Source of the DNA: Arachis hypogaea
Lineage: Eukaryota > Streptophyta > Magnoliopsida > Fabales > Fabaceae
Direction: 5' to 3'
DNA: 64,000 nucleotides
Assembly (NCBI RefSeq): GCF_003086295.3
Contig: NC_092052.1
Location: forward strand, 24,775,427 to 24,839,426
Shown here: positions 23,318-33,817 of the stretch, one piece after another
How the letters are laid out: every line of letters begins with the position of its first letter
Numbering within the stretch: the first letter of the stretch is position 1
The notes under the pieces: generated by a model
Database searches by the model: none
Told to the model about the DNA's origin: nothing
The model's input: the letters and a program-made list of their open reading frames with translations, nothing else
Position numbers and translations under genes: made by a program

Positions 23318-24140
23318 CTTTTATTGGTCTGAAATAAAATTTCACCCATGAATATATTGATCTCCAAGATCTTCTTGCAATAAAGTAAGGAACCACTTCT
23401 AGCTTTCCTTAGTTTCACTATCCACAACAGCATATGCAATCACATAGAAGTGATTGTTTGCATCTTGATCCACAGCCGACAATAGTTGACCCCCAAAGTA
23501 ACCCTTCAAGAAACATCCATCAAGCCCTATTAGTTTTCTACACCCAGCTTTGAATCCCCTTTTACAAGCCTCTAAACAAATGTATAACTTGCCGAATAAT
23601 GGTAGTGACTGGGGAATTGGTGTCACATCCAAAATTGTATGCCTTCCTGGGTTACTCTTCAACAGCTCGGCCAGGTATTCTCTCAACTTACTGTACTGTG
23701 CCCTCTCATTGCCAATCAAACGCTCTCTAGCTTCTTTCAAAGCCCTATATACCATCTTTCCATTTATTATGACATTATAGTCAATTTGATGTGCTCATAT
23801 GCCTCACTAAGAGTCATGTGAAGTTGAGTTTGGAGCCTCTTTTCTAGCTTTTTTGCCACCCATTTCTGACTTGCCATGTTGCTGCCGAATCTCAAGCACA
23901 AGTGTGTTTCGGGATATAAGTTTTTATCTAGTAACTCTTCACTTGAGTATTCCATGCATAATATATAAGCCATGGACAAGGTGACCTGTTTGCAGGCCCA
24001 TTATTGAGCCCATTTTCATTTACAACAGCAGCATTGTTGGATTGGACAGCATCACTTTCTTTATTATTTTGGACAGCATTGTTATCCATATTCACATTCT
24101 CCTTAGCTCCATTATCCTCATTTGTATCCTTCCCATTTGC

Positions 24141-24145
24141 ATCAT
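24141..24145. repeat. left target-site duplication of the Athila element (ATCAT)
   Basis: ATCAT is repeated exactly at 36457-36461. Confidence 0.95.
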
Positions 24146-24519
24146 TGATGAGCGGATATTTTATACGCTTTTTGGGGATAATTTCATATAGTTTAGAGTA
24201 TGTTTTAGTTAGTTTTTAGTTTATTTCCATTAGTTTTTAGGAAAAATTCATATTTCTGGACTTTACTATGAGTTGTGTGTTTTTCTGTAATTTCAGGTAT
24301 TTTTCTGGCTGAAATTGAAGGAGCTGAGCAAAAATCTGATTCAGGCTGAAAAAGGACTGCTGATGCTGTTGGATTCTGACCTCCCTGCACTCAAAGTGGA
24401 TTTTCTGGAGCTACAGAATTCGAAATGGCTTGCTTCCAATTGCGTTGGAAATTAGACATCCAGGGCTTTCCAGCAATATATAATAGTCCATACTTTGCAC
24501 AAGGATAGACGACGTAAAC

Positions 24520-24628
24520 TGGCGTTCAACGCCAGTCCTCTGCCCAATTCTGGCGTCCAGCGCCAGAAAAGGATCAAAAGCTGGAGTTGAACGCCCAAAC
24601 TGGCATAAAAACTGGCGTTCAACTCCAC
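24520..24628. repeat. four 31-bp-spaced interrupted palindromes in the Athila 5' LTR
   Basis: Copies of TGGCGTTNAACGCCA-like sequence start at 24520, 24551, 24582 and 24613, exactly 31 bases apart. The first (TGGCGTTCAACGCCA) is a perfect inverted repeat around one base. The same four lie in the 3' LTR at 35268, 35299, 35330 and 35361. Confidence 0.9.
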
Positions 24629-24749
24629 AAATAGCCTCTGCACGTGAATTGCTTAAGCCTCAGCCCCAGCACACACCAAGTGGGCCCCAGCACACACCAA
24701 GTGGGCCCCAGAAGTGGATCTCTGCATCATCCATCATAGTTTATCCAAT

Positions 24750-24786
24750 TTTTGTAAACCTAGGCTACTAGTTTAGTATTTAAACA
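24750..24786 (+). promoter_or_regulatory. possible LTR promoter (CCAAT and TATTTAAA boxes)
   Basis: ATCCAATT near 24744 is followed by TATTTAAAC at 24777-24785, also present near 35525 in the 3' LTR. Position mid-LTR and spacing are reasonable for a core promoter, but no start site is known. Confidence 0.35.
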
Positions 24787-25714
24787 ACTTTTAGAGACTT
24801 ATTTTGTATCTCATGACATTTTCAGATCTAAACTTTGTATTCTCTGACGGCATGAGTCTCTAAACCCCATTGTTGGGGGTGAGGAGCTCTGCTGTGTCTC
24901 GATGAATTAATGCAAGTATTTCTGTTTTCCATTCAAACACGCTTGTTCCTATCTAAGATGTTCATTCGCGCTTAACTGTGATGAAGGTGATGATCTGTGA
25001 CATTCATCACCTTCCTCAAACCACGAACGTGTGCCTGACAACCACCTCCGTTCTATATCCGATTGAATGAGCATCTCTTAGATTCTTCAATCAGAATCTC
25101 CGTGGTATAAGCTAGAACTGATGGCGGCATTCATGAGAATCCGGAAAGTCTAAACCTTGTCTGTGGTATTCCGAGTAGGATTCAAGGATTGAATGACTGT
25201 GACGAGCTTCAAACTCCTGAAGGCTGGGCGTTAGTGACAGACGCAAAAGGATAGTAAATCCTATTCCAACCGGATCGAGAACCAACCGGTGATTAGCCGT
25301 GCTGTGACAGAGCATGTGAGCGTAGTTTTCACTGGAAGGATGGAAGGTAGCCATTGACAACGGTGATCCACCAACACACAGCTTGCCATAGGAGGACGTG
25401 CGTGCGTGAATCAGAAGACAGAGGAAAACAGAGATTCAGAAGACAAAGCATCTCCAAAACTCCAACATACTCTCCATCACTGCACAACAAGTAACCTTTA
25501 ATTTATGCTCTCTTGGTTATTCACAATTCAACTGATAAACATAATTGACTTCCTGGCTAAGATTTACAAGATAACCATAGATAGCTTCAAACCAACAATC
25601 TCCGTGGGATTCGACCCTTACTCACGTAAGGTATTACTTGGACAACCCAGTGCACTTGCTGGTTAGTGGTACGAGTTGTGAAAAGTGTGATTCACAATTC
25701 GTGCACCAAGTTTT

Positions 25715-25734
25715 TGGCGCCGTTGCCGGGGATT
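25715..25734 (+). other. tRNA-Asp-type primer-binding site (Athila)
   Basis: TGGCGCCGTTGCCGGGGATT begins six bases after the LTR end. This sequence is the typical Athila primer site, complementary to the 3' end of tRNA-Asp. Confidence 0.88.
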
Positions 25735-26645
25735 GTTCGTGTTTGAACAACTGACGGATTATTTTGTTGCTTAGATTAGGAAAAAAATCTTTCTTGTTGG
25801 TTTAGAGTCTTTTATTATTTATCCCTTGTTAAAACACTTTAAATTTATAACTCAGTTAGTTAGAACGTGGTGTTTATGTTCATGGTAATTGGCTATCATA
25901 ATTTTTTTTAAAACCTTTTTCAAAAATAATTTTTCTGTTAAATCCTGTGCCAAACTTTAAGTTTGGTGTTTTCAAAAATAATCTTTCTTAAAATTTTCAA
26001 AAATTCCATAACTCATCTGGCTAGAGCGTTAATCTGTGTTCTTGGTAATTGGGTTAGAATCTTTTATACTCTTTTCAAAACCTTCTTTTTCATAAATAAT
26101 ATTTTCTCTATTAAATTGTGTGCCAAACTTTAAGTTTGGTGTTTTCTTGTTGAATTCCCTTTGGTTTTCGAAAATTTTGGTGGTTTTCTAAAAATTTTAA
26201 GTTTTGTGTTCTTTCTTCATGTTCTTGTGTTCTTGTGAGTCTTCAAAGTGTTCTTGAGTGTTCCTTGTGTCTTGATCTTAAAATTTTTAAGTTTGGTGTT
26301 CCTTGGTGTTTTCCCTCCAAAATTTTCAAAAACAAGGAGCATTAGATCTAAAAATTTTAAATCTTGTACTATCTTATTGTTTTTCTCTCTCCTCACTAAA
26401 TTCAAAAACATCTTTTCAAAATATCTCTTCTAACTTCCTAACTTCTTATCTTTTCAAAATTTGTTTCAACTAACCAACTAACTTTTTGTTTGTTTCTTAA
26501 CTTTTTCAAAACTACCTAACTAACTCTCCCTCTCTCTAATTTTCGAAAATACCTTCCCTCTTTTTCAAAAATTTCTTTTTTATTTACTTATAAAATAAAA
26601 TAAATAAAAAGATAAATCAGTCCAAGTTATATCCATATATCCATC
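25735..26645 (+). other. untranslated leader of the Athila element with TAAGTTTGGTGTT repeats
   Basis: This U-rich leader has no credible coding frame. TAAGTTTGGTGTT occurs at 25958-25970, 26131-26143 and 26288-26300. The first two sit in the near-palindrome CCAAACTTTAAGTTTGG. The same motif occurs before the third gene and directly before the 3' LTR. Confidence 0.7.
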
Positions 26646-29600
26646 ATGGACATAAGTGGAAATGAACAGTCCAGGAGGACTTTGGGGTCATATTCTAACC
26701 CCTCTACTGCTTCATATGGGAGTAGCATATGCATACCCTCCATTGGAGTTAGTAGCTTTGAGTTGAATCCTCAGCTCATTATCATGGTGCAGCAAAGTTG
26801 CCAGTATTCCGGTCTTCCACAGGAAGAACCTACAGAGTTTCTGGCACAATTTTTACAAATTTCTAACACAGTACATGATAAGGAAATAGATCAGGATGTC
26901 TACAGACTATTACTGTTTCCATTTGCTGTAAAAGATCAAGCTAAGAGGTGGTTAAATAACCAACCTAAGGCCAGCATAAGAACATGGAAACAGCTGACAG
27001 AAAAATTCCTGAATCAGTATTTTCCTCCAAAAAGGATGACACAGCTAAGGCTGGACATCCAAGGCTTTAAACAAGGAGATAATGAATCTCTTTATGATGC
27101 CTGGGAGAGATACAGAGAGATGCTACGAAAATGCCCCTCTGAAATGTTTTCAGAGTGGGTTCAGTTAGACATCTTCTACTATGGGCTTGCAGAAGGAGCT
27201 CAGATGTCTCTAGATTACTCAGCTGGTGGATCTATCCATATGAGAAAGACAATTGAAGAGGCTCAAGAGCTCATTGATACAGTTGCCAGGAATCAGCATC
27301 TGTATCTAAGCAGCAACCCTTCCATGAATGAAGAGGTTAAAACAGTAACTGCTGAATTCAGTACTGTAAAACAAGCTGCTGAATTCAATCAGCAATTGGA
27401 TTTTCTAACAAAGCAGCTAGCTGAATTCAAGGACAGGCTACAGGAGACAAGGATAGCTAATATACATATGGACGAACAGTTTAAGCAAACAAAGCAGCAG
27501 CTATCAAGGCAAATAGCAGAAGAATGCCAAGCAGTTCAATTAAGAAATGGGAAAACATTAAATACCCCACCTCAAGGCATCAAAAATTCAAGAAATGAGC
27601 GACCCACCAAAGATTCACCTGAGGACAGTAAGAGCCCAGGAAAAAATAATTCTGGCACTAAAACGCCAGAAAATGGGTGGAAGGCTGGCGCTGAACGCCC
27701 AGACCATGCCCAAAACTGGCGTTCAGCGCCAGAAACAAGGCAGGATTGGCGTTCAACGCCAGAAATGGGCAAGAATCTGGCGTTGAACGCCCAAATGGGG
27801 CAGAATCCAGCGTTGAACGCCCAAAATGGGCACATTTCTGGCGTTCAGGCGCCAGGAACAGACAGTGAGCTGGCGTCTAACGTCACTCCAGCTTCTGACT
27901 CTGGCACTCAATTGCCAATGAGGGATCAGACACACACAAGTGCTGACAACAACCCCTCTAAAAAGGCTTCTTTAACCACTAAGGTTGAGGAATATAAAGC
28001 CAAGATACCTTATCCTCAAAAACTCCGGAAAGAGGAGCAGGATAAGCAATTTGCTCGCTTTGCAGATTATCTAAGGACTCTTGAAATAAAGATTCCATTT
28101 GCAGAAGCACTTGAGCAAATACCTTCTTATGCCAAGTTCATGAAAGAGATCTTGAGTCATAAAAAGGAGTGGAGAGAAACAGAAAGAGTTCTCCTCACTG
28201 AAGAATGCAGTGCAGTCATTCTGAAAAGCTTTCCTGAAAAGCTTAAAGACCCTGGGAGTTTTCTGATACCATGCATATTAGAAGGTGATTGCACCAAGAC
28301 AGCTTTATGCGATCTTGGGGCAAGCATCAACCTGATACCTGCATCCACTATCAGGAAGCTTGGCTTAACTGAAGAAGTTAAACCAACCCGGATATGTCTC
28401 CAACTTGCTGATGGTTCCACTAAATACCCATCAGGCGTGATTGAGGACATGATTGTCAGAGTTGGGCCATTCGCCTTTCCCACTGACTTTGTTGTGTTGG
28501 AAATGGAGGAGCACAAGAGTGCTACTCTCATTCTAGGAAGACCCTTCCTAGCAACTGGACGATCCCTCATTGATGTCCAACAGGGGGAAATAACCCTGAG
28601 AGTCAATGATGATGAGTTTAAGTTGAACGCTGTCAAAGCCATGCAGCATCCAGACACATCAACAGACTGCATGAAAGTTGATCTCATTGACTCTTTGGTA
28701 GAAGAGATCAACATGGCTGAGAGTCTCGAATCAGAGTTGGAAGACATCTTTAAAGATGTTCAGCCTGAGTTGGAGGATTCGGAGGACATGAAAGAGCCTC
28801 TGAACTTTCTTTTGAAAGAGGAAAAACCTCCTAAACCCGAGCTCAAGCCACTACCACCATCCTTGAAATATGCATTTCTGGGAGAAGGTGACACTTTTCC
28901 AGTGATCATAAGCTCTGCTTTAAATTCACAGGAAGAGGAAGCACTTATTCAAGTGCTAAGGACACACAAGACAGCTCTTGGGTGGTCCATAGGTGACCTT
29001 AAGGGCATAATCCCAGCTAGATGCATGCACAAAATCCTATTGGAGGATAATGCCAAACCAGTGGTTCAACCACAGAGGCGGCTAAATCCAGCCATGAAGG
29101 AAGTGGTGCAGAAAGAGGTCACCAAATTACTAGAGGCTGGGATTATTTATCCCATTTCTGATAGCCCCTGGGTGAGCCCTGTTCAAGTCGTCCCAAAAAA
29201 GGGAGGCATGACAGTGATTCATAATGAAAAAAATGAACTGGTTCCTACAAGAACAGTTACAGGGTGGCGCATGTGTATTGACTACAGAAGGCTCAATACA
29301 GCCACCAGAAAGGATCATTTTCCTTTACCATTCATAGAGCAGATGCTAGAAAGACTAGCAGGTCATGATTATTACTGCTTTTTGGATGGCTATTCAGGCT
29401 ATAACCAGATTGCAGTGGATCCCCAGGATCAAGAGAAAACAGCATTCACATGTCCATCCGGAGTGTTTGCTTATAGAAGGATGCCCTTTGGGCTATGTAA
29501 TGCGCCTACAACCTTCCAGAGATGCATGCTCTCTATTTTCTCTGATATGGTGGAAAAATTTCTGGAAGTCTTCATGGATGACTTCTCAGTATATGGAGAC

Positions 29601-30398
29601 TCATTCAGCTCCTGTCTTGATCACCTGAAACTTATTCTGAAAAGATGCCAAGAAACCAACCTAGTTTTAAACTGGGAAAAGTGTCACTTCATGGTGACTG
29701 AAGGAATTGTTCTTGGGCATAAAATCTCAAACAAGGGAATAGAGGTGGATCAAGCAAAAATAGAGGTAATTGAAAAATTACCACCACCTGCCAATGTTAA
29801 GGCAATCAGAAGCTTTCTGGGGCATGCAGGATTCTATAGGAGGTTTATAAAGGATTTTTCAAAAATCGCAAAACCTCTAAGCAATCTGCTAGCTGCTGAC
29901 ACGCCATTTGTGTTTGACACAACATGCCTGCAGGCGTTTGAAACGCTGAAAGCTAAGCTGGTCACAGCACCAGTTATTTCTGCACCAGACTGGACATTGC
30001 CATTTGAGTTAATGTGTGATGCCAGTGATCATGCCATTGGTGCAGTATTGGGACAGAGGCATGACAAGCTTCTGCATGTCATTTATTATGCCAGTCGCGT
30101 TCTAAATGATGCCCAGAAAAATTACACAACCACAGAAAAAGAACTACTTGCAGTGGTTTACGCCATTGACAAGTTCAGATCATACTTAGTAGGATCAACA
30201 GTGATTGTGTATACTGACCATGCTGCTCTTAAATATCTACTCACAAAGCAGGATTCAAAACCCAGGCTCATCAGATGGGTATTGCTTCTGCAAGAGTTTG
30301 ATATAGAAATAAGAGACAGAAAAGGGACAGAGAACCAAGTGGCTGATCACCTGTCCCGGATAGAGCCAGTGGAAGGGACGTCCCCCCCCCTTTCTTGA
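26646..30398 (+). CDS. gag-pol polyprotein of the Athila element (gag, protease, RT, RNase H)
   Basis: The ATG start at 26646 follows the long leader. Residues ~50-220 are a retrotransposon gag domain ([26 protein letters not shown]). Residues ~235-300 look coiled-coil. Residues ~335-425 are encoded by nine ~31-bp repeat units. No CCHC zinc knuckle is visible. Protease is [11 protein letters not shown] (Asp ~556), with Leu where Ser/Thr is usual. RT contains FMDD (Asp ~978) and RNase H LMCDASDH (Asp ~1125). The frame ends at 30398 because of the C9 run at 30382-30390, which shifts it by one base. Read past the run, the sequence continues smoothly ([14 protein letters not shown]) into integrase. 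This is 1,250 residues without integrase. Confidence 0.92.
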   Translation: MDISGNEQSRRTLGSYSNPSTASYGSSICIPSIGVSSFELNPQLIIMVQQSCQYSGLPQEEPTEFLAQFLQISNTVHDKEIDQDVYRLLLFPFAVKDQAKRWLNNQPKASIRTWKQLTEKFLNQYFPPKRMTQLRLDIQGFKQGDNESLYDAWERYREMLRKCPSEMFSEWVQLDIFYYGLAEGAQMSLDYSAGGSIHMRKTIEEAQELIDTVARNQHLYLSSNPSMNEEVKTVTAEFSTVKQAAEFNQQLDFLTKQLAEFKDRLQETRIANIHMDEQFKQTKQQLSRQIAEECQAVQLRNGKTLNTPPQGIKNSRNERPTKDSPEDSKSPGKNNSGTKTPENGWKAGAERPDHAQNWRSAPETRQDWRSTPEMGKNLALNAQMGQNPALNAQNGHISGVQAPGTDSELASNVTPASDSGTQLPMRDQTHTSADNNPSKKASLTTKVEEYKAKIPYPQKLRKEEQDKQFARFADYLRTLEIKIPFAEALEQIPSYAKFMKEILSHKKEWRETERVLLTEECSAVILKSFPEKLKDPGSFLIPCILEGDCTKTALCDLGASINLIPASTIRKLGLTEEVKPTRICLQLADGSTKYPSGVIEDMIVRVGPFAFPTDFVVLEMEEHKSATLILGRPFLATGRSLIDVQQGEITLRVNDDEFKLNAVKAMQHPDTSTDCMKVDLIDSLVEEINMAESLESELEDIFKDVQPELEDSEDMKEPLNFLLKEEKPPKPELKPLPPSLKYAFLGEGDTFPVIISSALNSQEEEALIQVLRTHKTALGWSIGDLKGIIPARCMHKILLEDNAKPVVQPQRRLNPAMKEVVQKEVTKLLEAGIIYPISDSPWVSPVQVVPKKGGMTVIHNEKNELVPTRTVTGWRMCIDYRRLNTATRKDHFPLPFIEQMLERLAGHDYYCFLDGYSGYNQIAVDPQDQEKTAFTCPSGVFAYRRMPFGLCNAPTTFQRCMLSIFSDMVEKFLEVFMDDFSVYGDSFSSCLDHLKLILKRCQETNLVLNWEKCHFMVTEGIVLGHKISNKGIEVDQAKIEVIEKLPPPANVKAIRSFLGHAGFYRRFIKDFSKIAKPLSNLLAADTPFVFDTTCLQAFETLKAKLVTAPVISAPDWTLPFELMCDASDHAIGAVLGQRHDKLLHVIYYASRVLNDAQKNYTTTEKELLAVVYAIDKFRSYLVGSTVIVYTDHAALKYLLTKQDSKPRLIRWVLLLQEFDIEIRDRKGTENQVADHLSRIEPVEGTSPPLS
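27653..27918. repeat. nine ~31-bp-spaced palindromic units inside gag
   Basis: Units start at 27653, 27686, 27717, 27747, 27778, 27808, 27839, 27871 and 27902, spaced 30-33 bases. The core consensus is TGGCGTTNAACGCCA and the linker often reads GAAATGGGCANAAT. Because spacing is not a multiple of three, the core is read in all three frames (WRSAPE, LALNAQ, SGVQAP). The outer copies are degenerate. Confidence 0.88.
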
Positions 30399-30399
30399 G

Positions 30400-31461
30400 A
30401 TCTCTGAGACGTTCCCTGATAAGCATCTATTTGCCATTCAGGAAGCACCATGGTTTGCCGATATTGCAAATTATAAAGCTGCACGGTTCATACCCAAGGA
30501 GTACAATAGAATACAAAAGAAGAAATTAGTCACTGATGCAAAGTACTACTTGTGGGATGAACCATATCTCTTTAAGAGATGTGCAGACGGAATTATCCGT
30601 AGGTGTGTCTCCAGAGAGGAAGCACAGAGAATCTTATGGCATTGCCACGGATCTCAATATGGAGGCCATTTCGGAGGTGAGCGAACAGCCACCAAGGTCC
30701 TCCAATGTGGCTTCTATTGGCCCACACTCTATAAAGATTTCCGAGAGTTTGTACGTAATTGTGACAGTTGCCAAAGAGCTGGTAATCTGCCTCATGGTTA
30801 CGCCATGCCTCAACAAGGAATCTTAGAAATTGAGTTGTTTGACGTATGGGGAATTGACTTCATGGGACCTTTTCCACCATCATATTCAAACACTTATATT
30901 CTGGTGGCAGTTGACTATGTATCAAAATGGGTTGAGGCTATTGCCACACCCACCAATGATACTAAAACAGTGCTGAAGTTCCTCCAGAAACATATCTTTA
31001 GCAGGTTTGGTGTCCCTAGAGTGTTAATCAGTGATGGGGGCACTCACTTCTGCAATAAACAGCTTTACTCTGCCATGGTTCGGTATGGAATTCGCCACAA
31101 AGTGGCCACACCATATCATCCACAAACCAATGGGCAAGCTGAAGTCTCTAACAGAGAATTAAAGAGAATCCTGGAACGGACAGTAAATACCCGTAGAAAG
31201 GATTGGGCAAGGAGCTTGGATGATGCTCTGTGGGCTTACAGAACAGCATTCAAGACCCCTATAGGGACCTCTCCATACCAACTCGTGTATGGTAAGGCAT
31301 GCCACTTGCCCGTGGAACTGGAACATAAGGCCTACTGGGCAACCAGATTCCTAAACTTTGATGCCAAATTAGCAGGAGAAAAACGATTGCTCCAGCTAAA
31401 TGAGCTAGAGGAATTCAGATTCACAGCTTTCGAAAATGCCAAGCTTTATAAAGAAAAATAA
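30400..31461 (+). pseudogene. integrase of the Athila element (frameshifted from gag-pol)
   Basis: In the frame after the C-run, the HHCC finger is visible (H-C-H-G...GGHF...NCDSCQ, ~30640-30775). Then come the catalytic residues: Asp in GIDFMGPF, Asp in [10 protein letters not shown] and Glu in [11 protein letters not shown], and a [17 protein letters not shown] motif typical of Athila. A stop at 31459-31461 results from a second one-base slip in an A run near 31453. Frame-corrected, it joins the segment ending at 31727. Within 30550-31461 the frame is fully open, so damage is limited to the two homopolymers. Confidence 0.85.
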
Positions 31462-31462
31462 A

Positions 31463-31727
31463 AAAATGGCATGACAGAAAGCTGTCATCTAGAATCTTTG
31501 AACCAGGACAGAAGGTCCTGTTGTTTAACTCTAGACTCAGGCTATTCCCCGGGAAACTGAAATCCCGGTGGAGGGGACCATACGTGATTACAAGTGTGTC
31601 ACCATATGGTTATGTGGAGCTTCAAGATATTGATTCTGATAAGAAGTTACTTGTCAATGGACAGAGAATCAAGCATTATCTTGAAGGCAACATTGAGCAA
31701 GACTGCTCAAGGCTGAAGCTAGATTAA
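31463..31727 (+). pseudogene. C-terminal end of Athila integrase
   Basis: After the A-run slip the frame continues with KKWHDRKL, FEPGQKVLLFNSRLRLFPGKL-KSRWRGPY, a standard Ty3 integrase C-terminal fold. It ends with LVNGQRIKHYLEG and a stop at 31725-31727. It belongs to the same polyprotein as the two preceding segments. Confidence 0.85.
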
Positions 31728-31935
31728 AAGCTCAGCAAGGTCCAGCTAAAGACAATAAAGAAGCGCTTGCTGGGAGGCAACCCAGCCATGGGGCATCAAT
31801 CCTCTAAGCATTTTGCCCTATTTTTATTTTTATTTGTTTATATAAAGTTCACTGACACTAAGGTGCAGAATCATTTGTATAAGTTTACAGGGCTACAGAA
31901 GGAATCGGCACACAAAACAGAGTAAAAGAGCTCAA

Positions 31936-32170
31936 TGGCAAGAAAACGCCAGTAAAGGGGCATTTTGGGCGTTCAGCGCCCAAAATGGGCATCCATTGGG
32001 CGCTGAACGCCAGTAATGGTAGCAATCTGGGCGTTCAACGCCAGAAATGGCCACCCACTGGGCGTTGAACGCCAGTAATGGCAGCAACTGGGCGCTGAAC
32101 GCCCAGGAGATCAGCATTTGGGCGTTGAACGCCCAAAACAAGCAGTGTTTGGGCGTTCAAACGCCAGGAA
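31936..32170. repeat. eight ~31-bp-spaced palindromic units between integrase and the third gene
   Basis: Units start at 31936, 31967, 31998, 32029, 32060, 32090, 32120 and 32151, spaced 31,31,31,31,30,30,31. The core is (T/G)GGCG(T/C)TNAACGCC(C/A). This stretch lies between genes, so the period is not imposed by coding. Confidence 0.9.
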
Positions 32171-32640
32171 GACAGGGAGGAGCCAAATCCAATTATCCCA
32201 CACGTATTTCCATTCTAATTTCAAATTTTATGCTTCAATGCATGATTTTTACATGAACATATCAAGAACCCTGATTTTTAAAATCCTTAATTTCAAAAAA
32301 TCCATCTTTCCAAATTCAATCCAACTCTTTTCAAAATCTTTTCTGAAAACAAATCTATCTTTTTCACTCAAAAATCTTTTCAACTAATCCATATCTTTTT
32401 CAAATCTTCATATTATCTTTTTCAAAATCCAAATTTATCTTTTTCAAAAATCTATCCTATCTTTTCAAAATTAAACTATATCTTCTATCTTATCTTTTTC
32501 AACTCAATCTTTTTATCTTATCTTTTCCAATTTTTCGAAAACCCACCCCCCACCCCTTTAAAATTGGGTTCGGCCTCCCCCCTCCTCCATCACCAAGTGC
32601 ACCTCGATCTCCTTCTATCCCTCTCCTTTCTTTTCTTTTG
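32171..32640 (+). other. spacer before the third gene, CT/AT-rich
   Basis: Repeated TCTTTTTCAAAA-type stretches fill 32330-32530. No gene is seen. It is probably the leader for the third gene. Confidence 0.6.
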
Positions 32641-32641
32641 C

Positions 32642-32673
32642 TTGAGGACAAGCAAACCTCTAAGTTTGGTGTG
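32642..32673 (+). repeat. internal copy of the pre-LTR motif (possible second polypurine tract)
   Basis: TTGAGGACAAGCAA followed by TAAGTTTGGTGTG copies the sequence directly before the 3' LTR (34861-34892). It lies 24 bases ahead of the third gene's ATG. Internal polypurine tracts are known in several plant retroelements. The function here is inferred from the copy. Confidence 0.6.
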
Positions 32674-32695
32674 TTTATCCGAGATCACTAAGATC

Positions 32696-33817
32696 ATGGC
32701 TCCCAAAGAAAAACAATCCACTCCAAGAGGCAAGAAAGAGAGCGTTCCAAAACCACTTTGGAATCAAGGGAAGTTCTTATCTAAAGAACATTCAGACCAT
32801 TATCTTAAAGTAATGGGTCTGAGATCAGTGATCCCGGAAGTTAGATTCGATCTGAAAGAAGACGAATATCCGGAGATCCAGGAGCAAATTCGAATCAGGA
32901 ACTGGGAAGTCCTAGCTAATCCTGAAACAAAAATAGGAAGGAACATGGTCCAGGAGTTCTATGCTAATATGTGGCAGACTGACAAGCAAAGACTATCTGG
33001 AACTGCCTGCTACGAATTTCGAACCATGGTCAGGGGAAAGATTGTTCATACCACCCCTGACAAGATCAGAGAGATATTAAATCTACCTCAGCTAAAGGAT
33101 GATCCAGACTCCTTCAACAGGAGGATGATGAGAGCAGACATTGGCCTGGATAAGATTCTAGAGGACATATGTATCCCTGGAGCCAGGTGGACCACCAACA
33201 CAAAGGGCGTCCCAAATCAACTCAAGAGGGAGGATCTCAAACCAGTTGCCAGAGGATGGCTGGACTTCATTGGGCGTTCTCTGTTGCCCACTAGCAACCG
33301 TTCTGAAGTCACAGTTAAAAGAGCAGTGATGATTCATTGCATCATGATGGGAAAGGAAGTGGAGGTTCATCAGCTGATTTCAACTGAGCTCTATAAGATT
33401 GCTAACAAAAATTCAAAAGAGGCCAGGTTGGCTTATCCAAGCGTGATCTCTCTGCTCTGCAAGGACGCTGGAGTCAAGATGGGAATAACTGAATATATCC
33501 TAATTGAAAAGTCAATCACCAAAGCATCAATGGAGAGACAACAAGCACAGGAGGATCTTATCAAGAAGAGAGCACAGGAATTCCTCCCAGAGATTCCTCA
33601 AGCGGAATATTGGGAATATCTTGAGACGTCTGTCACCAAGATACAGGAAGCTATGGAGCAAATAATAAAACAACAGAAGGAACACAGTCAAATGCTGACC
33701 CATATGTTTAAAGAACAAGAGGAGCAGGGACGAGACTTAAGGGAACTGAAGCGCCAAAAGTCTTCTGTAATACCAAGCCTCCCAAGGATCAGAGGAACCC
33801 CCATACCCCCAGAATAA
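32696..33817 (+). CDS. third gene of the Athila element (env-position ORF, plant transposon protein domain)
   Basis: I place the start at ATG 32696 (product MAPKEKQS, 373 residues). A longer frame from 32564 adds 44 residues that would run through the internal pre-LTR motif, so it is less likely. The N-terminus is Lys-rich. Around residues 85-92 is VQEFYANM, then MVRGKIVHTTPDKIREILNLP (split over ~50 residues), the pattern of the 'putative plant transposon protein' domain common in Athila env-position genes. The C-terminus (~280-360) is rich in Glu, Gln and Lys and looks coiled-coil. No signal peptide or convincing membrane segment follows the chosen start. The role is unknown. A related 3' gene lies in the copia element at 61230-62676. 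Confidence 0.8.
   Translation: MAPKEKQSTPRGKKESVPKPLWNQGKFLSKEHSDHYLKVMGLRSVIPEVRFDLKEDEYPEIQEQIRIRNWEVLANPETKIGRNMVQEFYANMWQTDKQRLSGTACYEFRTMVRGKIVHTTPDKIREILNLPQLKDDPDSFNRRMMRADIGLDKILEDICIPGARWTTNTKGVPNQLKREDLKPVARGWLDFIGRSLLPTSNRSEVTVKRAVMIHCIMMGKEVEVHQLISTELYKIANKNSKEARLAYPSVISLLCKDAGVKMGITEYILIEKSITKASMERQQAQEDLIKKRAQEFLPEIPQAEYWEYLETSVTKIQEAMEQIIKQQKEHSQMLTHMFKEQEEQGRDLRELKRQKSSVIPSLPRIRGTPIPPE

Larger units (their letters stand above)
24146..25708 (+). repeat. 5' LTR of the Athila element
   Basis: 1,563 bp, TGATGAGCGG...GTGCACCA. It holds four palindromic units (24520, 24551, 24582, 24613), two copies of CAGCACACACCAAGTGGGCC near 24666-24705, and a TATTTAAAC box at 24777. Confidence 0.95.

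Noticed and set aside
24520..32170. Regularly spaced palindromic repeats resembling a CRISPR array
   Set aside because: The linkers between cores are conserved rather than unique, the spacing is shorter than repeat-spacer units, and the host is a plant. They are retroelement repeats.
32564..32695. Upstream extension of the Athila third gene with a hydrophobic, signal-like stretch
   Set aside because: It runs through the internal pre-LTR motif and a CT-rich spacer; the ATG at 32696 follows this motif and starts a Lys-rich, domain-like protein. A signal peptide is therefore not claimed.
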